A DNA stretch of 64,000 bases, taken from contig NZ_CP030771.1 in NCBI RefSeq assembly GCF_006088715.1, forward strand, positions 5,218,001 to 5,282,000, written 5' to 3'. The stretch comes from Streptomyces sp. YIM 121038. Its GTDB lineage: Bacteria; Actinomycetota; Actinomycetes; Streptomycetales; Streptomycetaceae. The position numbers were made by a program, and so were the translations under genes. The notes below the pieces were generated by a model. The model ran no database searches. It was given only the letters and a program-made list of their open reading frames with translations, and had not been told where the DNA came from. Within the stretch, counting starts at the first letter, position 1, and the number at the start of each line of letters is the position of its first letter. Shown here piece after piece: positions 47,418-55,040 of the stretch.

Positions 47418-47885
47418 TCAGTGAGGCGGCTCCAGTTCGGCCAGGGCGGTCGAGAGCCGCTCCAGGGCGAGGGCGGTCTGCTCGAACTGCTCGGCGCCCA
47501 GCGCGTCCCTGAGCCGGGCGGCGAGGTCCGCGTGGCCCGGGCCGATCTTCGCGACGGCCGCGCGCCCCTCGTCGGTGGGGCTCAGGAGCTTGGCGCGGCG
47601 GTGCGCGGGGTTCGGGGCGTACTCGGCGAGGCCGTCGCGCACGAGCAGGTCGGCCACGCGCTGCACGCTCTGCCGGGTGATGCCCATGGCGCGGGCGATG
47701 CCCGCCACCGGCAGGGGCTCGCGCAGGACGGCGCCGAGCACCTGCCACCAGGCGGCGGTGAGCCCGGCGGGCCTGGCCAGCTCCTCGGAGACCGCGAGGA
47801 ACTGGCCGTTGAGCCGGAAGACGCCGAGCGCGGTGCGGCTGAGCAGGTCCTGGGCGGCGCGCTCGCCGCCGGTCGCGGGGCTCAT
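47418..47885 (-). CDS. MarR-family transcriptional regulator
   Basis: The 155-residue regulator has the winged-helix core LTAAWWQVLGAVLREPLPVA, AMGITRQSVQRVADLLVRDG and wing AEYAPNPAHRRAKLLSPTDE. Its ATG overlaps the DJ-1 gene stop by 4 bp (ATGA), so the two are coupled. Twin palindromes upstream of the DJ-1 gene are the likely autoregulatory sites. The ligand could be a phenolic or a reactive electrophile. Confidence 0.92.
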   Translation of the reverse strand: MSPATGGERAAQDLLSRTALGVFRLNGQFLAVSEELARPAGLTAAWWQVLGAVLREPLPVAGIARAMGITRQSVQRVADLLVRDGLAEYAPNPAHRRAKLLSPTDEGRAAVAKIGPGHADLAARLRDALGAEQFEQTALALERLSTALAELEPPH

Positions 47886-48472
47886 GAGTTCAGGGCCTCG
47901 TACGCGGCCGGGTCCGAGTCGTGGAACAGCCGGTACCAGGCGTCGAGCCGCTCGCCCTCGAACGCGCCCATGCGCCCCAGGACTTCGCGTGCGAACGCGA
48001 CGGGCTCGGTGGGTCCCGCCGTGATCAGGTCCCCGTCGGTGACGGCGTCGGACGCGACGTACCGGTCCGCGCCCTGGTACCCGGTCGCGGCCAGGTACAT
48101 CGGTACGGCGCTGGTGTGGGCGCGCTCGTCGAGCAGCCCCTCGCGGGCGAGCCCCGCCGTGGCCCCGCAGATCGCGGCGACCGGCACGCCCGCGTCCAGG
48201 AAGGCCCCGGCGGCGCGGGCGAACGGCGCGAGGCCGTCCCCGCTGTCCCACAGGTCGGCCCCGGGCAGGATGAGCAGCTCGCTGTCCTCGGGCCGCAGCG
48301 CGTCGAGCGTGAGGTCGGGCTCGACGCGGACGCCGCCGATGCTGGTGACGGGCTCCGCGGTCATGGCGACCGTGCGGACGGTGTGGCCGGTGCGGGCGAG
48401 GAACGCGGTGGCGTACCCGGTCTCCCAGTCGGCGAACGTGTCGTAGACGGCGAGGTGAACGGCCTTGTCCAT
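47882..48472 (-). CDS. DJ-1/PfpI family protein
   Basis: The 196-residue class I glutamine amidotransferase-like protein has HLAVYDTFADWETGYATAFL, LLILPGADLWDSG and the nucleophile elbow VAAICGATAGLAREGLLD with the reactive Cys (~105). Members act as glyoxalases, proteases or stress chaperones. The ATG follows GGAGGTCACC. It is the first gene of an operon with marR, under a promoter overlapped by two palindromes. Confidence 0.9.
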   Translation of the reverse strand: MDKAVHLAVYDTFADWETGYATAFLARTGHTVRTVAMTAEPVTSIGGVRVEPDLTLDALRPEDSELLILPGADLWDSGDGLAPFARAAGAFLDAGVPVAAICGATAGLAREGLLDERAHTSAVPMYLAATGYQGADRYVASDAVTDGDLITAGPTEPVAFAREVLGRMGAFEGERLDAWYRLFHDSDPAAYEALNS

Positions 48473-48523
48473 GGTGACCTCCAGTGCCGGACTCCCGGAC
48501 CCGGGCCCGTGCCCGAGTGGGTA

Positions 48524-48558
48524 TGTCAGCATGCTGTCATTACGACAGTACGCTGTCA
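48524..48558 (-). promoter_or_regulatory. Twin MarR-type operators over the DJ-1/marR promoter
   Basis: Two CAG-N4-CTG palindromes occur 19 bp apart: TGTCAGCATGCTGTCA (48524-48539) and CGACAGTACGCTGTCA (48543-48558). On the minus strand the second contains most of a -35 TTGACA (48559-48554), and the first covers the -10 region 17 bp downstream. Spacing near two helical turns suits two dimers bound on one face. Confidence 0.65.
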
Positions 48559-48560
48559 AT

Positions 48561-48720
48561 GGTGCGACGGTGGCGACGGTGGCGACGGTGGCGACGGTGG
48601 CGCCGAGCCCGAGCCCGAGCCCGGGGCCGAGCCCGAGCCCGAGCCCGGGGCCGAGCCCGAGCCCGGGGCCGAGCCCGAGCCCGGGGCCGAGCCCGAGGCC
48701 GGGGCCGGGGCGGCGCCGGG
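48561..48720. repeat. Low-complexity tandem repeats
   Basis: About five near-exact 9-bp GGTGGCGAC units (48561-48603) are followed by degenerate GAGCCC and GGGGCC units up to about 48720. The region is non-coding by character, since reading frames give only WRR or PSP repeats. It is prone to slippage. Confidence 0.8.
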
Positions 48721-48783
48721 CCCCGGGGAGCCTTAACGCCCGCCAGGGGCCCCCTTGACCCGCGCCCGCCTGGCGTCCGGCGC

Positions 48784-49143
48784 ATGGACCCGCAGGCACT
48801 CGCCGCCCATCTGGGCCTCGACCTCCTGGCCGTCACGCTGCTGACCTTCGCCGTCTTCTATCCGCGCCACCACGGGCGCGAGCTGGTGCTCGCGTATCCG
48901 GCCCTGAACGTCGCGCTGTTCTCGGTCGTCGCGGCCCTGTCGGAGGCCGAGGGCGGCGGCCTCCACGAAGTGGACTTCGTCCGCGACCTCATGGTCCTGG
49001 AAGTCCGCTTCCGACAGTCGGAACTCACGGAGGGCTCCCGGCCGTTCACTCGGAGTACGAGTACGAGTACGAGTACGAGTACGAGTACGACCACGACCAC
49101 GACGTCACGACCGGCCGCACGCCTCAGCAAGGAGCTCGCGTGA
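48784..49143 (+). pseudogene. DUF4956 membrane protein gene with internal deletion
   Basis: The frame encodes 119 residues. The first ~55 (MDPQALAAHLGLDLLAVTLL, PRHHGRELVLAYPALNVALF) match the start of DUF4956 proteins, usually over 200 residues with several membrane segments. The next ~40 (GGGLHEVDFVRDLMVLEVRF) match the family's C-terminal end. The central membrane part, roughly 100 residues by family knowledge, is missing, yet the frame is open and its stop still overlaps the VTC gene start by 4 bp. A GAGTAC microsatellite encodes a Ser-Thr tail. It may be a decayed gene, although the short protein may still be made. Confidence 0.65.
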
Positions 49144-50018
49144 ACCCTGCCCTTCGTGCCCTGAGCCGCGCCGCGCTCGCCGCACACCCCCTCTCGCTCG
49201 CGGAGCTGAACGCCCGCGCGGAGCTGCTCGCCCGCTACGACCACGGCTATCTCGTCCCCGTCGAGGTCTTCGAGGACTTCGCCGCGCTGCTCACCGACCC
49301 GCGCAGACGCGGCGGCCCCTTCCGGGCGCTGAGTATCGGCGGCCGCCGCAGCTTCGGGTACCACTCGACGTACTACGACACCCCGGGCCTCGGCACCTTC
49401 CACGACCACCGCCAGGGCCGCAGGCTGCGCTACCGCATCCGGGAGCGGGTCTACCAGGACAGCGGGGAGCGGCAGTTCGAGATCAAGCTGAAGACGGGGC
49501 GCGGCGAGACCGTCAAGCACCGCCAGCGCATGGAGGGCGACGCGCACGCGCTCGACGACACCCGGCGCGGCTTCCTCGCCGGGGTGCTGCGCGGTTCGTA
49601 CGGCGTGGAGGCGCCGACGTCCCTGACGCCCTCCCTGGTCACGCACTACCGCCGGGCGACGTTCGTGGCCGACGGCCAGCGGGTCACGTGCGACGCCGCC
49701 CTCGTCGTACGGGACGTGGCGACGGGCCGGACGGCGACGGCCGACAGCGGGCTCGTCCTCGTCGAGACGAAGACGCGCGGCAAGCTGACGGAGGCGGACC
49801 GGGTCCTGCACCGGTACGGGCTGCGGGCCGCGGAGTTCACCAAGTACTGCGGCGGCCTGGCGGCCGTGCGCCCGGAACTGGGGATCAACCGCTGGGCGCG
49901 GGCGGTGCGGGTCGCGTTCCCGCGGGCGGCGGGGGTTCCGGGAGGGGCGGCGGACCCGGGCGGTCCGGGGGATCCGGCGGATCCGGGCGGTCCGGACGCG
50001 CCGGGCGGGGGAAGGTGA
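49140..50018 (+). CDS. VTC-domain protein (polyphosphate polymerase-like)
   Basis: The 292-residue protein has the triphosphate-tunnel fold of VTC domains: LARYDHGYLVPVEVFEDFAA, FGYHSTYYDTPGLGTFHDHR, RLRYRIRERVYQDSGERQFE, IKLKTGRGETVKHRQRMEG and LVETKTRGKLTEADRVLHRY. Basic residues and Glu in alternating strands are as expected for polyphosphate or NTP handling. In actinobacteria this family is normally paired with a full DUF4956 membrane partner, here reduced to a remnant. The tail is Gly/Pro-rich (GGPGDPADPGG). The start overlaps the preceding stop. Confidence 0.85.
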   Translation: MNPALRALSRAALAAHPLSLAELNARAELLARYDHGYLVPVEVFEDFAALLTDPRRRGGPFRALSIGGRRSFGYHSTYYDTPGLGTFHDHRQGRRLRYRIRERVYQDSGERQFEIKLKTGRGETVKHRQRMEGDAHALDDTRRGFLAGVLRGSYGVEAPTSLTPSLVTHYRRATFVADGQRVTCDAALVVRDVATGRTATADSGLVLVETKTRGKLTEADRVLHRYGLRAAEFTKYCGGLAAVRPELGINRWARAVRVAFPRAAGVPGGAADPGGPGDPADPGGPDAPGGGR

Positions 50019-50771
50019 GGACCACCCGGGTCGGGCGGCGCCCGACGGCGAACGAGCCACCCGCGTCCTGCGCCGGGCGATGTCCAGGCCGAGGCCCGTC
50101 GACCCACCGCCACTGGTGCCGCGCGCGGCGGCCCGGGCGCAGGAGTCGGGGAAGCCGGGCCCGTCGTCGCCGACGGTGAGGCGGGCGCGGCCGTCGGGGC
50201 CGGTGGTGACGCTCACGCGGTAGGCGGTGCCCTGGGGCGTGTGGTCGAGCACGTTGCCGATCAACGCGTCGAGGCAGGCGGCGAGTTCGTCGTACGGGAC
50301 GGGCACGGTCAGACCGCCTGCCGGGGTGTCGACGTCGCCGCGGCGTCCCTGGTCCTCGGCCAACGGCTGCCAGAACGCGGCGCGTTCGCGGGCCACCGCC
50401 GCCAGGTCCGCGCCCGGGGTGGCGCGCAGCGGACGGCGGGCCGTGCGGATGACGTCGTCGACGCCGCGCGCGAGGGCATCCACGTCCGCCGCGATGCGCC
50501 GGGCCTCCTCGGGGTCCCGCAGCGTCTCCGCGTCGAGCCGCAGCGCGGCCACCGGGGTGCGCAGCCGGTGGGCGAGGTCGGCGGCGTTCTCGCGGGCGGT
50601 GACGCGCTCGGCGGTGAGCAGGTCGTCGATGCGGGCCGCGAGCCGGTTCAGCTCGGCGGCGACGAGCCGCAGCTCCGGCGGCCCCTCCGGGGCGGCGCGG
50701 GCCGACAGGTCCCCGGCGGTGAGCCGGTCGGCGGTCCTGGCCAGACCCCGCGTCGCGCCCCGCCATGCCCG
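50009..50771 (-). pseudogene. Truncated, frameshifted sensor histidine kinase
   Basis: Reading the minus strand from 50771 gives a HAMP-like end (ARTADRLTAGDLSARAAPEG), a HisKA box with ADLAHRLRTPVAALRLDAET, an ATPase N-box LIGNVLDHTPQGTAYRV, and G1/G2 boxes VGDDGPGFPD and STGLGLDIARR. A stop at 50772-50774 cuts off the N-terminal membrane sensor. After IARR the frame breaks near 50080; the expected ending AGGSFAVGRRPTRVVLTFP continues in another frame and overlaps the converging VTC gene. No response regulator gene is nearby. I take it as a decayed gene. Confidence 0.75.
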
Positions 50772-51298
50772 TCACCGCGGCGTGTCCCGTAGGGCCCGCA
50801 CCAGGGTGGGCGGATGCGGAAGTGGTGATGTGCCGCAGGCACGGTGGGGTGGGCGGACGGTGAGGGCGCGGTGCACAGCCGTCCGCTGGGCGAGGGGCGG
50901 TGCGCAGAGCGCTGGCGGGGACGTCGGCCTTGCCGGACGGGCCCGGTACAAGGACGCAGGTCGGCTCGCCTTCGCCGGATTCGGATCGCTCTTGTGAACA
51001 GACGCAGCACAGGCGGCCTCCATCCGGCACACGAGCCGCCTACCCTGAACGATCCACCGTGCGTTTCACCGGCGGCACCGCGACTGCGATTGGCTCGGTG
51101 GGGCCGTGTACCTCATCTCCTGGAGCCCGACTGGCGGCTATCACATCAACGACGTCCCACGGGGCCCAGCTACCGCTGCCCTCATGGAGATTGATTCCGA
51201 CGACGAGGAGCAGGAGGGCCTGATGCCCAGGATTTACTGTGACCAGGCCTCAGGACCGGCTTCTCCGGCTGTCGTTGATGACGGCTGACTCTTGAAAA
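50772..51298. other. Non-coding / remnant region beside the defence-like genes
   Basis: GC content falls across this stretch. A possible small frame at 51106-51288 (+) would encode 60 residues starting VYLISWSPTGGYHINDVP, extendable upstream to about 51049, but it has no clear ribosome site or known family. It may be the end of a broken gene. I see no att site or direct repeat that clearly marks an insertion edge. Confidence 0.4.
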
Positions 51299-51952
51299 TT
51301 ACGACGAGACGATTGTTCGTACGCCGGTAACGAAGGCATGGAAGCTAGGAGATCTGTTTTTCTCCAAGTTCAGGTGGGGCCCCACTCGGCGGCCCCATTC
51401 AGGCTTTGATGCGATCTTGACTCCGCTGGCGTGAAGGACCTTCTCGAAAGTGTCCGAGCATTTTCCTGCTACTGCATCAGGGTTGCTTCGGTAGGCGTGA
51501 GGGGCTTGTTTCGGAACTTTCGGAAACCCCGCCCTCACTGCTTCCCAATCGCCGAAATACCAACTCTCCAACTCGCGCACTGCGATTCGATTCAAAACCT
51601 GAAAGGAATGATTCGCTCCTCGGCGACCATGTGGAGTCAGTCCAGATTTTTCGGCGATGTCATCAAGCTTCTTCTTGAGGGCTGTGCAGTCATCATTATC
51701 TCGATCCACTAGGACTACGACGCGGATATCGGCACCCCGCCGTCGAGCAGCCGCGTAACCGCGGAGTCTGTCAGGGAGATTCTTCAGAAGATCAGGCTTT
51801 CCCCGGAACCTTCTGATTCCGACCCGGACCTTCGTCCCTTCGAGGAGCTTTGACAGAAGTGGTCTGAGGGCCTCTGCTGCAGATTCTTCCTCCACCAGCA
51901 GTTCGAGTGACACGCTTGACTCAGGATTCTGGTTGCGTGACTTTCGTGTCAT
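51299..51952 (-). CDS. DUF4276 family protein (TOPRIM-like, putative defence effector)
   Basis: The 217-residue protein matches DUF4276: an early acidic strand LELLVEEESAAEALRPLL (~15-32), RRFRGKPDLLKNLPDRLRGY, and VVVLVDRDNDDCTALKKKLD with an Asp-x-Asp (~77-96), then NRIAVRELESWYFGDWEAV. Conserved Glu plus DxD fit a TOPRIM nuclease-like site. The ATG overlaps the ATPase stop by 4 bp. GC content is visibly below the surroundings. Pairing with an OLD/RecF-like ATPase resembles bacterial ATPase-TOPRIM anti-phage modules; nuclease activity is inferred. Confidence 0.8.
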   Translation of the reverse strand: MTRKSRNQNPESSVSLELLVEEESAAEALRPLLSKLLEGTKVRVGIRRFRGKPDLLKNLPDRLRGYAAARRRGADIRVVVLVDRDNDDCTALKKKLDDIAEKSGLTPHGRRGANHSFQVLNRIAVRELESWYFGDWEAVRAGFPKVPKQAPHAYRSNPDAVAGKCSDTFEKVLHASGVKIASKPEWGRRVGPHLNLEKNRSPSFHAFVTGVRTIVSS

Positions 51953-53148
51953 GCGCGCTCCCCCAGGTCTGCGACAGGAGTCTTCGGCTCTGGCAGCTGC
52001 TCGAAGTAGCTCTCCTGCCAAAGACTTCCGAGCAAAGCGCCCTGATCGAGCATGTCGACCACCAGAGGGAGGTTATTGGGACGGACCACTCGTGTATAGC
52101 CGTCCGCGCCGCGATACAGTGCGATGACTTCATCAGGCTTGCATGAATTGACGAATTCATGCGAATGTGTCGTAACGAGTACTTGGGATCTCTCGCTCGA
52201 TTGGCGACATTGTTGCGCAAGTCCCGGAAGTACCGAACTGTACAGATGGTTCTCGGGCTCTTCGATTCCGATGAAAGGAGCCGGGTCGGGGCCGTAGAGG
52301 AGCGTTAGATAGGAGAGGAGTTTGAGAGTCCCATCGGATGCATTGCTGGCGAGAACTGGATCCGAGAATGGGGAATCTTTGATAAAAAGTACGAGTCGGC
52401 CGTCAGGTGAAGTCTCGTAGTCGACGCGATCCAGCGTGGGAATTGCCTCCCGCAATGCTTTCATGACCGATTGGAGGCGTTCCGGGTGGTTTTCCTTCAA
52501 GTATTGAAGGACATTGCTGATGTTGTCGCCCGACTGGGAAAGTCTCTCCTGTGGTCCAGCTGTTGGGGACTTGCGCTCCTCTGCCACTGACAAGTAGGAG
52601 AGGTACCATCCCGAGATGAACCGTCGCAGTGCTGCGACGCGTGGATGTGACTTGAACTGCCCCAGTGCATTTACAGCAAGCCTGTCTGGGCCATCGAGGA
52701 CTTCTTCAGATTTCTTTCCTGTGGCTTCATTGACCACGTAACCGGAGCCATTTTGGAAATCCAGGACGTGGCGAGGTCGACCTTGTGCTGCACCAGCTGT
52801 CCACCGCAGCCATTCTCGGCTGACTACCGGTCGGCCGCGTTCCTCATCAATTTCCAGGCGATACGTCAAGAGATTTGCTTTAGGCTCCTCCCGGTAGGAG
52901 ATCTGAATGGCAATGGGTCCACTCGTGCCTCGAGATCTCAGTTGCTGCAATCCTCCGCGCCTATCCCATGCATTTCGGATTCCGATCGTAAATGAAGTCT
53001 CCATGAAAGCGAATACGTCAAAGAGGGTAGACTTGCCACTTCCGTTCGGCCCGACCAGTACAGTGAACGGCTTGAGCTTCTTGATCTCAACGTCCTGCAG
53101 GGCACGGTAGTTCTCGATTTTAATTGCTTCGATTACGGGGGGGCGCAT
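51949..53148 (-). CDS. OLD/RecF-like AAA ATPase (AAA_21), putative anti-phage sensor
   Basis: The 399-residue ABC-type ATPase has IEAIKIENYRALQDVEIKKL, Walker A VLVGPNGSGKSTLFD (~31-45), a signature-like LASNASDGTLKLLSYLTLLY, Walker B PFIGIEEPENHLYSSVLPGL (~287-306) and the His switch VLVTTHSHEFVNS. No coiled-coil arm longer than ~100 residues is present, so it is OLD/RecF-like rather than SMC. It has no TOPRIM of its own; that part may be supplied by the coupled DUF4276 gene. The ATG follows GAGGAG. Base and codon use are AT-richer than neighbours, a sign of transfer. Confidence 0.87.
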   Translation of the reverse strand: MRPPVIEAIKIENYRALQDVEIKKLKPFTVLVGPNGSGKSTLFDVFAFMETSFTIGIRNAWDRRGGLQQLRSRGTSGPIAIQISYREEPKANLLTYRLEIDEERGRPVVSREWLRWTAGAAQGRPRHVLDFQNGSGYVVNEATGKKSEEVLDGPDRLAVNALGQFKSHPRVAALRRFISGWYLSYLSVAEERKSPTAGPQERLSQSGDNISNVLQYLKENHPERLQSVMKALREAIPTLDRVDYETSPDGRLVLFIKDSPFSDPVLASNASDGTLKLLSYLTLLYGPDPAPFIGIEEPENHLYSSVLPGLAQQCRQSSERSQVLVTTHSHEFVNSCKPDEVIALYRGADGYTRVVRPNNLPLVVDMLDQGALLGSLWQESYFEQLPEPKTPVADLGERA

Positions 53149-53470
53149 GAAGGCTCCTCTGCGGATTGGAATGCTCCTACCTTGCCCTTTCGGGGAGCTA
53201 CCCGGCCAGTGCTGCAGTGGAAGAGAGTTGACTCACCGCCAGATCCTCGGCCCTGATCATTTCATCGTAGGTTGCCCGCTGCATCGGCTGGTGCTGAACT
53301 GGCAAGTAGTCAGCAAGTAGCGTGGAAAGGGGAACGGTCGACGCAGTTCTTCGAGCGTAGACGGCGGCTGGTTGACTCGTCTGTCTTGTCCGCCGGGGCT
53401 ACGCGACCTTCACTCTGGTACTGAAGGTACGCGCGGGCGGGTCGCTTGCAGGCCGTACGGCGCCCGTGTC
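53149..53470. other. Intergenic region upstream of the ATPase gene
   Basis: This gap is AT-richer on the left, holding the presumed minus-strand promoter of the ATPase/DUF4276 pair, and returns to normal GC on the right. A short direct repeat GCAAGTAG occurs twice near 53300-53325. No gene is called. Confidence 0.5.
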
Positions 53471-53524
53471 CCAGACAAGCTGTCGCGTTCTCGCGTCTGG
53501 ACCAGACAGGACGCCCATGTCTGG
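53471..53524. promoter_or_regulatory. Cluster of CCAGAC/GTCTGG sites before the aminotransferase gene
   Basis: Four 6-bp motifs occur in the order CCAGAC (53471), GTCTGG (53495), CCAGAC (53502), GTCTGG (53519). The middle two form a 13-bp palindrome centred on 53501. They lie 30-85 bp before the start codon, over the expected promoter. A GntR gene lies just downstream of the aminotransferase and is a candidate to bind them. Confidence 0.5.
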
Positions 53525-53554
53525 CCTAGTGCAGAGACACCTACCCTCGCCCCC

Positions 53555-54913
53555 ATGACCCCTCAGCCCAACCCCCAGCTCGGCGCAGCGGTCGCCGCAA
53601 CCGACCGCGCGCACGTCTTCCACTCCTGGTCGGCCCAGGAACTGATCACCCCGCTCGCGGTGGCCGGCGCGGACGGCTCGTACTTCTGGGACTACGAGGG
53701 CAACCGCTACCTCGACTTCACCAGCGGCCTCGTCTACACGAACATCGGCTACCAGCACCCCAAGGTCGTCGCCGCGATCCAGGAGCAGGCGGGGAAGCTC
53801 GCCACGTTCGCCCCGGCGTTCGCGATCGAGGCCCGCTCGGAGGCCGCGCGGCTCATCGCCGAGCGCACCCCGGGCGACCTGGACAAGATCTTCTTCACCA
53901 ACGGCGGCGCCGAGGCCGTCGAGAACGCCACCCGCATGGCCCGGCTGCACACGGGCCGCCCCAAGGTGCTCTCCGCGTACCGCTCGTACCACGGGGCCAC
54001 CGCCGCCGCGATCAACCTGACCGGTGACCCGCGCCGCTGGCCGTCCGACACCGCGTCGGCGGGCGTCGTGCACTTCTGGGCGCCGTTCCTCTACCGGTCC
54101 CCGTTCTACGCCGAGAACGAGACCCAGGAGTGCGAGCGGGCCCTGACGCACCTGGAGGACACCATCGCCTTCGAGGGGCCCGGGACCATCGCGGCGATCA
54201 TCCTGGAGACGATCCCGGGCACCGCCGGGATCATGCCCCCGCCGCCCGGCTACCTCGCGGGCGTGCGCGAGCTGTGCGACCGGCACGGCATCGTCCTGAT
54301 CCTGGACGAGGTCATGGCGGGCTTCGGCCGCACCGGCGCCTGGTTCGCCGTGGACCACTACGACGGCGTCGTACCGGACCTGCTGACCTTCGCCAAGGGC
54401 GTGAACTCCGGGTACGTGCCGCTGGGCGGCGTGGCGATCTCGTCGGCGATCGCCGAGACCTTCGCCCGCAGGCCCTACCCGGGCGGACTCACCTACTCCG
54501 GCCACCCGCTGGCCTGCGCCGCCGCCGTCGCCACCCTGGGCGTCATGGCGGACGAGGGCGTCGTCGAGAACGCGGCGCGCGTCGGCGCCGACGTCATCGG
54601 CCCCGGCCTGCGCGCCCTTGCCGAGCGGCACCCGAGCGTGGGCGAGGTGCGGGGCGTCGGCATGTTCTGGGCCCTGGAGCTCGTCCGGGACCGGGAGACC
54701 CGGGAGCCCCTCGTCCCCTACAACGCGAGCGGGGAGGCCAACGCCCCCATGGCCGCGTTCGCCGCCGCGGCGAAGGCGAACGGCCTGTGGCCCTTCGTGA
54801 ACATGAACCGCACGCACGTGGTGCCGCCGTGCACCATCACGGACGCCGAGGCGAAGGACGGCCTCGCGGCCCTGGACCGGGCCCTGGACATCGCCGACGC
54901 CCACGTGGCCTGA
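53555..54913 (+). CDS. Class III aminotransferase (omega-amino acid/GABA-type)
   Basis: The 452-residue fold-type I class III aminotransferase has FWDYEGNRYLDFTSGLVYTN, FTNGGAEAVENATRMARLHT, SYHGATAAAINLTGDPRRWP, ILDEVMAGFGRTGAWFAVDH and the PLP lysine in LTFAKGVNSGYVPLGGVAIS (~residue 281). Substrates are probably omega-amino acids or diamines and pyruvate or 2-oxoglutarate. TACCCT lies 7 nt before the ATG, suggesting a leaderless mRNA. The next gene is a GntR regulator, suggesting substrate-controlled catabolism. Confidence 0.9.
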   Translation: MTPQPNPQLGAAVAATDRAHVFHSWSAQELITPLAVAGADGSYFWDYEGNRYLDFTSGLVYTNIGYQHPKVVAAIQEQAGKLATFAPAFAIEARSEAARLIAERTPGDLDKIFFTNGGAEAVENATRMARLHTGRPKVLSAYRSYHGATAAAINLTGDPRRWPSDTASAGVVHFWAPFLYRSPFYAENETQECERALTHLEDTIAFEGPGTIAAIILETIPGTAGIMPPPPGYLAGVRELCDRHGIVLILDEVMAGFGRTGAWFAVDHYDGVVPDLLTFAKGVNSGYVPLGGVAISSAIAETFARRPYPGGLTYSGHPLACAAAVATLGVMADEGVVENAARVGADVIGPGLRALAERHPSVGEVRGVGMFWALELVRDRETREPLVPYNASGEANAPMAAFAAAAKANGLWPFVNMNRTHVVPPCTITDAEAKDGLAALDRALDIADAHVA

Positions 54914-54977
54914 GCCCCGCGGCCGGGCGTGGCTCGGGCGGCGGAACCCCGACCGCGTAGTCTGACGTGCTCGTAAG

Positions 54978-54999
54978 CGACGACGCCGGTACGTCGTCG
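54978..54999. promoter_or_regulatory. Inverted repeat before the GntR gene
   Basis: CGACGACG (54978-54985) and CGTCGTCG (54992-54999) surround CCGGTA. A TAGTCT -10-like box ends at 54963, so the repeat would lie in the gntR leader, 42 bp before the ATG. It could be an operator or a small hairpin. Confidence 0.4.
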
Positions 55000-55040
55000 A
55001 GCGAAGCCGCACCAGACCTCGCAGGGGGAGGCCACCCACC

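Larger units (their letters stand above)
48473..48783. other. 311-bp gap between the DJ-1 and DUF4956 genes
   Basis: The left part holds the DJ-1/marR promoter and twin operators. The right part (48561-48720) is simple-sequence repeat. I see no gene and no convincing promoter for the DUF4956 remnant. Confidence 0.6.

Noticed and set aside
48561..48720. CRISPR-like array
   Set aside because: The units are contiguous 9- and 6-bp simple repeats without spacers and without cas genes.
51106..51288. Possible 60-residue plus-strand protein starting VYLISWSPTGG
   Set aside because: No clear ribosome site, promoter or known family; noted only as a possible gene remnant in the 50772-51298 entry.
51290..53400. 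Integrated plasmid or prophage with att sites
   Set aside because: No integrase, tRNA gene or matching direct repeats were found at the edges; only base composition suggests transfer.
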